Part shown: in pieces, positions 1 to 10,134 of the stretch
Layout of the letters: every line of letters starts with the position of its first letter
How positions within the stretch are numbered: position 1 is the stretch's first letter
Source of the DNA: Cornus controversa
Taxonomy: Eukaryota; Streptophyta; Magnoliopsida; Cornales; Cornaceae
NCBI GenBank assembly: GCA_026545225.1
Contig: CM048845.1
Span: 93,126,533-93,190,532 of the forward strand
Direction of reading: 5' to 3'
DNA: 64,000 bases
The notes under the pieces: generated by a model
What the model saw: the letters and a program-made list of their open reading frames with translations, nothing else
What the model was told of the DNA's origin: nothing
The model's database searches: none
Made by a program: the position numbers and the translations under genes

Positions 1-2560
1 CAGGACATGTATACAACCATATCCAACTTTTGGACTCATTTCAATTCAAGTCCTTGTATCCTAAAATTTGGGATTCAGTGAGGTCTGATTCTTACACATT
101 CCTGCACTCCTGAGTCCATGGAAAATGGGGCATATTGCTATTGTTTTATTTGATAATACTCCATAGAAAGTTTCTGTTGTCATTCACCACAAGTTTCGGA
201 ATACTTAGATATGGATTTGGTACCTTTTATTTTTACTTATATGCAGATAATAGTTGAACGTATTTATGACATCACATTCCGTATATAAATGGAAGGAACA
301 GCGAACATACACAATTGACTTTGACTTGATAATCTGAGTCTAACTTGAAGAATTTTTAGTTGGCAAATGTTTTCTGCCAACAAAATAATTATATGGGATT
401 CTTCATTTGTTGTCCTTTGTCAAAGTAATGTTGCTCTCTCTCTCTCTCTCTCTCTTTTTATTTTTTATTTTTCCTGTTATTTGTGGTGGGGGGAAGGTTG
501 GAGAAATTGAACCCGTGGATTACTTCTGTAGTTCCTTTGGTTCTAGAAGAAACATTGCACCATGATTATAGGGCAAGGTTACTTTTATTGGAAGTTCCTT
601 TCTTCTATAGGCCTTGTATCTTACTTTCATAAATAAATTTCCCTCAAGCTGGGTTTTATTGGGGGTGAGATGAGGAGTGACTTGGATGTCTGAGGTGTGA
701 CTGGTGGCTGTAGTTTAATCTGGACTAGGACAATCCAGCACTCAGTTCAGTTTTTTCCTCATTAACTAAGGACCTATGTTTTTTGCTACAGTTCTTAATT
801 GCTAATTGGGGCATGATGGCATTTCAGAGATCTGTCAGCGAGACACCAATGTTTCACCACCAGTTTGGTCACTCAAAAAATGTTATGCCATACTTTGCCA
901 TAGAACCAATAATAAACACCCCATTGTGTCCTGTCCACATAAAACGACATTCCTAGGCCAGTTTTTGGACCCTAATTAATATAATTAGAGGTTCAATACC
1001 ATGAGAACACTCCCACCATAATTGATTGTGGTTCAATTTTTCAAAATCAGATATGATTGACCATTAGAATGAGTCATAAACTGATATTATGGATTGAGAG
1101 TTGTTCTAGAAGTTGACTTAGTCCTCTTTAAAATCTTCAAAATACATGAGGGCCCACTGTGTCCCAATGTTGATTTTACAAATTTAACTTTGACTGAAAC
1201 ATACTAAAATTATGTGGATTAAGACCAAAGTCATTGCGGGTTTTTTCCATCCAGTTTCCCTACAGTAGCACCTCATGGTATTGGGGTCCAACATTTGACT
1301 TTTCAAAATTGAACTTTGTCCCTCAATTTTTAAGACCTAGTATGCTCTGACATTTAAACCAAATCCATTTCTAGCATTGCCCTTCCAATTTCGATGTAGT
1401 CGCTCTGTATCATGTTTTAAGTTGTATGACTGTTGACTTTTTGATTCTACCTATTTGACCTTCTGTTTGAAGACGTCCTATGGTAAAACTCTCAAATTAT
1501 AATCATTACCAATATTACACTTTCAAGCCAACTTTAAGTACAACTATTCACAACCAACTTTGACCACATTTTTCGTGGCCTTAAAGGCCAAAAATTAAAA
1601 AGCTGGACAATTAATTTAGATTCGGTAGGTCAAAACATAGGGAATAGGATGCAATTTGACCAAAACTTCAAAGTCAAAAGACAACCTTTCCACACTTGGT
1701 CGAGATAGAGTGCTGTGAGGAATGCTAGATGTGTTGAACACGAAAATGCAAGTGTATAGCTACTAGACCTTTGGGACTTGGTAACCTTGCAACACAATTT
1801 TTTAGCTCTTAAAACTTGAGAAAAGCCATAGCATTAGAAAGTTGAGAAAGCTTGCCAAACGCAAAAAATGGATTTTTTTTATTTTAAGGTAGAGTTGTGT
1901 GTTTTTATTTGGATTTTACTTTTTATATTTTAATGAATTCAAAAGGGAGTGTTGTTTGATTTACACAGCTGGTCCCAAGCCCGGATAAAGGAGGAGGGTT
2001 GCGTCAGGTAGCTTGACAACCAACATCAATATGAACATGAACTTAAGTAAATAAAGAATGTGAATAAAGACATACAAGTGAGGAATTTTACTTCAATGTT
2101 ATTTCGGTAAATATGCTCAATTGACTTGGTTTTGACTGTAGTGAAGAATAGAAAAAAACTGACTTCTTTGCAGCTATGGTTGCGAACATCACAAATACTT
2201 TTTTTGCAGCTATAGTTGTGAATAGGTCTGTAACTGGACCACATGACAATGTGCCACGCGTCCCAGTTTTTCCATATGTTACGGCATGGACAAAGATGTA
2301 TATGTCAGCAACCATAGTTGTGAGCAAATGAAATTTACTCTATTTGCTACTATAGTTGTGGCAAAGGCAAAATTCTCTTTGTTACAAAAGGCCCTGATTT
2401 GGACACTGCAAGATTCCATCTTTGCCCTTACACCCTTCACATATTTAAATGCTAATATCTACCCTTAAAAGGAATACATAAATTGCTTACACCCTTCACC
2501 CTTCCTTTATCAAATTACCCCCTCAATTAACATTTTACCTCTAATATTTTCATCTTCAAC
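1..2560. other. Non-coding, repeat-rich stretch
   Basis: No convincing exon is visible. A (CT)n microsatellite lies at about 434-455. From about 1020 to 1700 there are roughly ten TTGAC or GTCAA cores. From 2165 to 2365 there are four near-palindromic CAACTATAGTTG-like motifs. Short open frames here lack family motifs and are not called. It may be the first intron, or the upstream region, of the E2 gene that becomes recognisable at 8839. Confidence 0.5.
2165..2365. mobile_element. Possible CACTA-like non-autonomous element (subterminal motif cluster)
   Basis: Four copies of a motif close to the palindrome CAACTATAGTTG occur in 200 bp, at about 2172, 2208, 2312 and 2350. Repeated short motifs of this kind are typical of the subterminal regions of plant CACTA (En/Spm) elements. 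A CACTACA sequence reads on the minus strand at about 2134-2140. I could not find a matching terminal inverted repeat or a 3-bp target duplication, so the class is inferred from motif style only. Confidence 0.3.
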
Positions 2561-2563
2561 TAT

Positions 2564-2571
2564 AAATACCC
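2564..2571 (+). promoter_or_regulatory. Candidate TATA box
   Basis: CTATAAATACC is followed about 20-30 bp later by a pyrimidine-rich stretch (CTTTCTCTCATTCTTCATTC), a common layout for a plant core promoter and start site. No recognised gene follows directly, so its use is unproven. Confidence 0.3.
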
Positions 2572-2887
2572 TCCTTTCTCTCATTCTTCATTCAAGGATT
2601 CTCTTTCTAAAAACTCAAAATTGAGCTTAAATTCTCCAATTATAGACTCAACCTACCATTTTGAAGAAGCAGCAGTAGCTTTTATTTTCTTTTTAAGTCG
2701 TACGTCTGTATGCCACCTTTCAAGCTCCATGTCAAGTCAATTAATATGTGTATTCCACCTTCCTTACTCCATGATCTTAATATGTAGTCAGCGTATGCAA
2801 CTTCATTTACTGGGTAATGTCAGTCTATGCCACCTCCTTTACTCTATGACCTTAATGTAGTCATAGCCTAATCCATAATAGGCTATC

Positions 2888-2998
2888 TTTTGTGTTAGGT
2901 AGGAATGATGGAAATGGAGGATGAGAACCTTCCTTTGCCATCCATATTGGATAAACCTACTATTCCTAGGTATCAAGACCCTTGTTCCAAAAACAACG
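2888..2998 (+). other. Exon-like segment of unknown identity
   Basis: A stretch after a TTAG acceptor-like site (GTGTTAG) contains an ATG at 2905 and an open frame of 31 codons, acidic at first and then rich in Pro and Leu. It runs into a near-consensus donor G/GTAAGT at 2998/2999. It lies 330 bp downstream of a candidate TATA box. I do not recognise the peptide. It could be an exon of a gene or transposon, or chance; no partner exon was found. Confidence 0.25.
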
Positions 2999-3227
2999 GT
3001 AAGTAAAATCTTTTCTTTCTAGGATTGAGCTTTTATTTCTTTATGTGTTATGTTGTTTTCTTTAGATACTAACACAAAATAATGCTAGCATAATAAATTT
3101 TATGTTCTTGGGATTCTGTTGTTCTCATAATAGTCATAGACTCATATGTTATTTTATGCTGTGAGAATTCGAAATGTTCCAAGAGAAATGGCAGAAATGA
3201 AGAAGCCCAAAAATATGTTACTATCAC

Positions 3228-3390
3228 TTCTACTTTATCTAATTTTTTGTGTCTTTCTTATTTTCATGGAAACAAGTTCATGAGAGGACTAATGAATGAA
3301 ATTCTATTATCTAGTTTTATGTGTCATTCTCTTATTTTTATGGAAACAAGTTCATGAGAGGACTAATGAATGAAACTCCTAATCTCTAAC
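3228..3390 (+). repeat. Direct tandem duplication of about 80 bp, with a diverged relative at 4790-4930
   Basis: The block around AACAAGTTCATGAGAGGACT appears twice in a row (near 3270 and 3345). A diverged relative with the same order of features (AAGCAAGTCCATGAGAGGGC) lies near 4850. This is non-coding duplicated sequence of unknown class. Confidence 0.6.
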
Positions 3391-3399
3391 GTTCATCCA

Positions 3400-5100
3400 A
3401 ATGAGTCCCAAATGAGGCTGGGACTTGTCCCCCTAGTTGCAGCTAAAATTTTTTTTGAGAATTTACAGAGCTTTTTTGTACTTTAAAAGATGTTTAAAAG
3501 ATGTTTTCAACACATATTGTAACTTGATTATTGGATCAAGTGCTTGTGTAAATTTGGGTCCTAGTGAGAAGTAGAAAGAAAGAAAAAACTAAAGAGAAAA
3601 AAGGGAAGTAAAAAACTGGGTACTCTTGAAATATCTGGATGGGTGAAAGTCAAGGCAAATACCATCAACCAATGAAGGACTTAGAGGCAGTGGGTCATCC
3701 CCTTTTCGTTTTTTTCCTATAAAAAAAATTCACCTTTTCATTAGGGGAGTTGCTTTTTTATAATATTAAGATGATCATGTGCCAGTAACTAATTCTCCCA
3801 AAGTCACGGTTGACGTTCCAAATGCCCCTGAAATGAGTATTTGATCACGATGTAATACAAGGTTTTTCAAGGTCTCAGACTCTCAACACACCTATTAGGC
3901 ACTTTTTGTCTTTGAAGATCCCTTAACTTAAGCCAGCACGCCACACGACCCCTAGATTCCCGAATACCAATGAGGCTCACAAGTCACCTTTTGATTACCT
4001 TGTAGAATAGCGGTCATGACATGTACACGCGCACACCATGACATGAGACTATGGCCCGATACACAGACTATGTTCAGTTAAATTGGATTTTGTTGTACAG
4101 TGGTTTATAATATCATTGCATAACTGGGGATTAATGTCATGCATTGGATCATAGCTGTTGGATCAACCAGTGCAGGGGATTTTTGCAGGACTGTAGCACA
4201 GTTCTGAGCACAATATCTCTGTTGAAGGAAGTCCTTCCACCATATCTGTACTACTTCCAAGGTTATTTTAGGTGCACAACGTAGACGCGACAATCATTTC
4301 CTGTAGGTCACACAGTTATCCTGGGTTATAGCACAATTCATGGTTATAGGATGGCCATATCAATCCCAAGTATGTCTTAGTCTTTGAATGGCCATTATAA
4401 AATTTATGACCTATAAGGTTATAACACAACTGCCCACCAGGTTCGAAGATCCTCTCAAGTGCTGCCTGCTGACTTGAGCTGGTGTAAAAAACACCTGGGT
4501 GCATTTTAGGGACCCCAATCCTCTGCTTGTCTTCCCTCCTTGTTAGCCTAATCACTTTACCTTATTATCATTATTACCTTCTTTCTTTTATATATATATA
4601 TATATATATATAGTATAGTAAGTCAGCATTCTGCCAAGAATCATAAGGGTGGCCTTCTGGTTGTGATGGCTGATAGATGTTAATACAAAATCAGTAAATC
4701 TCAAATGTTAACCCAAGTTATGAACTTATGCCTAATGTGGTCTTAGGCTTAATTTACATGTTCTAGGAAATGATATTTTCAAAAACAAATATTATCTCCA
4801 AAAAAACATGCTTCCTATTTGTCTGTGGTTAGCTTTCTTCTTGGAAGCAAGTCCATGAGAGGGCTAATAGGTGAAACTATCAAATCTCTGAAGTTCAATT
4901 AAATGAGGCACAAAGTGGTCCTAGGATTTGTTTTTTTAAGTTCTGCATAATATATTCTACCACTTTTTTGTTTTTCATGTTTTTAGAAAACATTCGTGAA
5001 ATGCATTTCCAGTAGTTAGTGCATTTGGTAACCGCTTTCGTTTTTTGTTTCCTACTGCAAAAATGAAAAAATGAGAAACTGTTGCAAAAAACACATTTGG
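3400..5100. other. Intergenic or intronic stretch, no gene seen
   Basis: Apart from a (TA)n microsatellite at about 4590-4612 and the diverged repeat near 4850, I see no gene. Open frames near 4105-4293 and 4316-4555 on the minus strand have no recognisable domain, splice partners or plausible start context. Confidence 0.5.
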
Positions 5101-5149
5101 TAACTATGGATTTAATAAAGTCACACTAAAGAGGGCCGGGCTGCCATGA

Positions 5150-5660
5150 CGTATGGAACGAGCCCAACTCCAAAGCCCATCACGTGTCTCGCAAAGCTCA
5201 GCCTACCATAGCTGGTTGAATGATGTGGGCCGCTTTGATGCTCGAGATAAGGCTAGCCCCAACAAGCACATGCTGGGCCATCATCATCATGGCCCACCTC
5301 ATGCTCCACAAGATAAGACCATCCACCAGGAGACAGTATGATGAACAAAACCCATAAAACAAGGGAAAAAGGAGGAGGCCCATGTGACATCTAGGGGACA
5401 AAGATGAGACAAGCCCAACCAAGAGGATGAGCATGGAAGGAAGGAAAACAGTATATAAGGGAGAGGGTATTCATATTATTGGGGGGGGGGGGGGGGGGGG
5501 GGTTCTGTTTTTTCCAAAAAAGAGAAGATATTAGAAATAAAACTCCTTTATCACTCTCGTATTGTGAAGTGTTTTGTTTTGAATATTTTTGAGTATAGTG
5601 CTTGAAACGAGTAAAACAAATTAAGGTGATTATAGTTTCGAGTATCTACAGTAACCGTGT
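5150..5660 (+). mobile_element. LTR-like fragment containing a 22-G run
   Basis: A GC-richer block (5150-5330) is followed by a stretch with AATAAAACTCC, poly-T runs and a tail that reads like the R/U5 part of a plant LTR. A homopolymer of 22 G sits at 5481-5502. I found no partner LTR, PBS or target duplication in the window, so this is a low-confidence call of an LTR remnant. Confidence 0.3.
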
Positions 5661-5980
5661 TTTTTTTTCCCGGGCATCTTAAAAATCGCTGCCTGTTTTA
5701 ATGGCACTGTAGCTACAGTGCCATTAAAAATTACGGACCCCTGTCTTAATCGACAGAGGCCAACACATCTTCAAATATATCAAATATATATGCCCTAAGC
5801 CCAACTCTTTTACACTTTCTCTCGTCCAAGCTGCCAACAGAGGCCACACATCTCTCTCGCTGAAGCTGCCCTAGGGAACAGAATCTTCTCTTTTCTTTCT
5901 CTTTCTTCTTTTCAACTGTTTGAGGACTCTGTTGACAAAGTCTGGTTTCCATTGAACTGGGTTTTCTTCGAGGGTTAGGG

Positions 5981-6120
5981 CTAGTGCTTGTGGGTCGGTT
6001 CTGAGGACAAGGTTGGTAATTGAGACGTTGTCTTGGAGTGGTGGTGGTGGTTAGTGCTTGTGGGTCAATTCTGAGGACAAGGTTGGCGATTGAGGCGTCA
6101 TCTTGGAGTGGTGGTGGTGG
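5981..6120 (+). repeat. Two tandem copies of a 70-bp repeat
   Basis: Units 5981-6050 and 6051-6120 both begin with a TAGTGCTTGTGGGTC-type sequence and end with GTGGTGGTGG; they differ at only a few sites. They directly precede the left arm of the inverted repeat and look like part of the same element. Confidence 0.8.
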
Positions 6121-6124
6121 TAGT

Positions 6125-6554
6125 GGAGTGGTCGTTAGGTTGGGAGAAGGGTGTTTCCGAGGGGTGTGGTGGCTGATTTTGGAAATTCTATACAGGGTTA
6201 ACATATCGAAATAGAGTCTGCTTGTGTGTACTCTGTACTGGTAAACAGATTTTAAATTAAGGACTTTTTCAGTGGCTGTACTAGCCCTTTTTATTTTTCT
6301 ACAAAGGGTAATCTCAATTTTCTTTTATTCTTGTCTCTGAAAATTTAAACTCAATTCTACATTTTGATGCATCAAACTTAGTATTGTAAGATGGCTAGTG
6401 CAGCCATTGAAAAGAGTCCTTAATTTAAAATCTGTTTAACAGTACAGAGTACACACAAGCAGACTCTATTTCAATATGTTAACCCTGTATAGAATTCCCA
6501 AAATCAGCCACCACACCCCTTTGAAACACCCTTCTCACAACCTAACCACCACTC
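6125..6554. repeat. Large inverted repeat (foldback), 162-bp arms around a 106-bp loop
   Basis: The left arm is 6125-6286 and the right arm 6393-6554. Reading the right arm on the minus strand reproduces the left arm with only about a dozen differences (shared pieces include ATAGAGTCTGCTTGTGTGTA and AAATTAAGGACT). The loop is 6287-6392. Such a structure would form a long, nearly perfect hairpin if transcribed. Candidates are a foldback/MULE-like element, an inverted duplication of a gene fragment, or a young siRNA/miRNA-type hairpin locus. No target duplication was identified. Confidence 0.8.
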
Positions 6555-6559
6555 ATATT

Positions 6560-7600
6560 TAGAAGTTGAAGGTCTAAATGCATTTTTGATGGACCAGTTG
6601 ATTAAACTTGAATGTCAAAGTTGTTTAGAAGGTCATAATCCATTATTTTTGCTCACAATTGAGTGGACTTTTGATGGGGAGAATATTTTTTTGTTACCAA
6701 ACATGTTTAGAGTTTCCTACTTTCAAAAACTCAATAACAGAGCTACATTACCAAACATGCTTCTGCTTTTGACAGAAATGACAGCACAACACAATCACCG
6801 CCTCTGTTTTTCAGTCTTTTGAAAGAAAAAAAAAACACAGTGGTTGCCAAATGGGCCCGTTGTTTTTACTTTTAACGCTTTCAATTTTTTTTGCAAAAGT
6901 AGGTTTCTGATATGCTGTTGTTTTTTCTACACTTTCTTGATTGTAAAATAAAAAAGATAAATAAAAAAATCAAAAGATGGTTGGTGATAAATTCAAAAAT
7001 TCCCTAGGAAGTCTATTTAAGTGACTAAAAATTGTCTGAATCCTTGTTTTTGATACTTTGTGAAACATGTATTCCATGATTTTGTTTGGTATTGTAAAAT
7101 GACTACGAGAGAACTAAGGATGAGGACAATTTTATTTATTACATGCAAGAGCCAAGCCAGGTGAAGGATGTGAAGCTCATATGGTCCTATGATTATGTTA
7201 TAATATTTTCCTATTTTTTCCCTTACCTCTAAGATCATTTATGATTTTTTTTGTTAAATAACTAAAAATAAAATCAAGACTAAAATGACTTTTGATATAT
7301 TCTAGATAATGGAATTTAAATAGGTTTTCTATTTCATTTTCATGTCTTTTATGGTCAAAAGGTCTTGGAATCAAGTATTAATATGTATTATTCCACCATC
7401 CCTTTTCATCTTCTTCAAATTATTGTTAGCATGAAATCATGACCATTGCTTCGGTTTTATACTTGTCTATGTTTAAAAACCATTCTAGAATTTATTATCA
7501 ATTTCTCTAGTTACCTGAAGTATAGTTGTAGTCTAATGTGGTTTTAGTCCATCGTTGACGTGGAGAAAATAGAAAAGAGCCCCTTTAAAGGGGATTCCAT
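6560..7600. other. AT-rich stretch, no gene seen
   Basis: Low-complexity AT-rich DNA. The segment 6640-6900 resembles a short non-autonomous DNA transposon (repeated 'ACCAAACATG' and 'TGGTTGCCAAATGGGC' phrases), but its ends could not be defined. Confidence 0.4.
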
Positions 7601-7712
7601 GACCAAAGGGCTTATAGCCCAATGGTATAACCTCCCCATCCTCAAAGGGGAGGGGAGGGGCCGGTGTGGGCAACAAAGTGTGTGTGAGTTCCCCAACTAG
7701 GAAAAAAAAGAA
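7601..7712 (+). mobile_element. tRNA-derived SINE
   Basis: The sequence has a tRNA-like box A (TAGCCCAATGGT at 7615-7626), a G/C-rich middle and an A-rich tail at about 7700-7709. The same family reappears at 19989-20089 with a clearer box B. The box B region here (GGCCGGTGTGGG) is decayed. This is a SINE remnant, not a functional tRNA gene: no cloverleaf can be drawn. Confidence 0.55.
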
Positions 7713-8838
7713 AGGGGAATCCATGCCTCATTTTGTCCTTCTAAGTAATAAAAATGTTGGGTTAGTCCAATATGACTGATTCTACATTTGGCAGATGGTG
7801 TAAAGCAGACATACACTTTAATATGTTCCCATACATTACTTTACATTTCACTTTAAATTACTTCAGAGGTAAAATCTAATTTAATATGGCTTTGGTACTT
7901 GCCTAGTTCAAGTTGACATCAAATATTGATTACATTTAATTCTATCTCCCTTTTTAAACTAATTCAATTTTAAGTGTTCATTTATGACCCTAAGGGGTCT
8001 CATTCATAATTCCATACACTAAAATAATTAGTCTATGAAAGCATTCTTTAAGGACATTAGGCAGAAATTACACATTTTCAAATCACCTTTTGATACTTTT
8101 ATTTGATTAATTGGCCTTAATTTTCCAAACACAATCCTATTAGCTCAAATTTGATAAACTTTTTATTATTTTTCTCTCTTTCCCACCAGTAATTATGTGT
8201 TGCAATTTATTATTATTTTTCCCTCTTTCCCACCAGTAGTTATGTGTTGCAATGTGTTAACCCATTTTATGGATGTTTTGGGGTGGCTAAAGCCTTCGTC
8301 ATAAATAATCGGGCCACACAATCTTAACTTTGTTTCCTGTAGATTAGCGTGGAATTACAACAAAAAAATGGCCTTTAAAGCTTTTTCTGATCAAGAATGT
8401 TTTTCTCTTCCAAGAATCCTGTTCAAAGATGTGCTTTTCCAAAACCTATGGTTGTTCCATATATGAGCACAATCTCAAAGTATTCTAGGTTTTTTGGGAG
8501 TTGACCTGTTGGCCACCCCATTCTCGTATCTGTATTGAAAAGCGAGTTCTTGTGTTATCTTTTGATTCTTTTGTAGTTCTATCAGGTTTCCATTGATGAA
8601 TAATAAGTTTCAATCTGTCTTGTTGTGTTAATAAACTTTATCTTCTTGACAGTTATTTTCATGAGACGCCATGATTATAAATATGTGGATATTCTTTTTG
8701 TCAACATGTTGGGATATAGATTTGTATCTTCGCATGATTAATAGCTCACTTGTCAGATTAGCCACTGTTAATAAAAATAAATTACAAGACGTTCATCTGT
8801 GTTCTGAGGGTGATATTTTATCCTCTATGAATTTGCAG
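7713..8838. other. Probable intron preceding the first visible E2 exon
   Basis: AT-rich, with an imperfect tandem duplication of about 50 bp at 8165-8255 (both copies contain CTTTCCCACCAGTA). No coding exon is recognisable. A good acceptor (ATTTGCAG) ends the stretch at 8838. Confidence 0.5.
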
Positions 8839-10090
8839 GAACCTGTTTCCCATGTTGTAGCCCGTCCTTCCCCAAATGATATTCTTGAGTGGCGTAAGTT
8901 GCTTCCACTTATTTTATTCTCTAGTTGATTTTTTTTCACAGAATAGTTTAAAATCTATGTTACATGGACTCTTTTAAATATGTGAAGTAGCCTTATAGGA
9001 CACACGACACTCACTCATAAGTCTATGATGTGTCTAACTTGTCTACTTAGATAAGCATATACAATAATTCAAGTACATAAAACTATTCATATTCCTATTA
9101 TTACATGATAATTTTGAAACAAGTGAAAATGTTGAACACACTATGTTACAGAAAGCGTTATTTTTAATATTTTGTCATGTGGGTCATGCTTCCATATCAA
9201 CACCTGACACGTGTTCCCAAATCCATATAATTGTTGACCATTTGTTTGTGCTAGAGTACCTTAATTTATTGTAAATTGCTGAATCTTTCATTACTTAATG
9301 CTTCATAATTGTTTTCTTTTCTAGCTGTACTGCCTTGGAGAGTTTTTTTTTTTACCAGAAGCTTATCTTTTAAAATAAAGTGCTCTTCAAAATATTTTCT
9401 CACTTCTACTGACTGCTTTAGCAGCTTTTCAACCTATACTATGTCAGTGGGAAGGCCAATTGGGCAAATTGCCTATACAGGGCATTGGTAGAGTTATCAA
9501 ATAGTCAAGCTTAATCTTTTTCAGCTATCATTGGAATCACGTAATGGGATATGGCTATTCTGAGTTGATGTTACAAAATTTCCACGATTTTTTGAGTTTT
9601 AGAAATTTTGGATCCTCAAATATCACTTGAATTTTTTTTTTTTTATATTTAGTACAGATCTGAAATTAATTAATTTCATCTCTCTTTGAATTGAACTTCA
9701 ACATGTTTTTTAAAGGATTAGAGATAATTCAAGAAAGCATACAGCTATAGCTGGACGATATAGGGGTTTAAATGCAATATTCTAGATTGAAATCCATTAA
9801 AATATGAAGTTTTGATTATTTATTTTAAGCAACTTTCATGGAAAGTTTTGATGATAATTTTTCTCATTAGACTTGTAAAAGAAGATAAGTAATTTTTATG
9901 TTTGATATTGGGTTAAGCAGATGTTAATTTGTAAAGTAGGCTTTTTGTGGTTCAGATCCATTGCTTATGTTGCAAAATCCATGTTAAAATCTGATTATGT
10001 ATAAGATGATCCGAGTTTGAAGGGAAGTTGAGAGATCCTAAATGTTTGTTTTCATAATTATCTGAGGTCTGAATTCGATTCATATCCAAC

Positions 10091-10134
<44 letters not shown>

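Noticed and set aside
5746..6204. 152-codon minus-strand frame with Pro/Thr-rich sequence
   Set aside because: It overlaps the 70-bp tandem repeats and one arm of the inverted repeat, so its low-complexity Pro/Thr stretches come from repeats. No domain or splice context.
7601..7712. Functional tRNA gene
   Set aside because: Only Pol III box-like sequences are present. No acceptor stem or cloverleaf can be formed, and an A-rich tail follows, so it is a SINE.
8671..8928. 85-codon plus-strand frame as a start of the E2 gene
   Set aside because: It reads from intron sequence into the exon at 8839 and past its splice donor. The upstream part does not resemble the family N-terminus.
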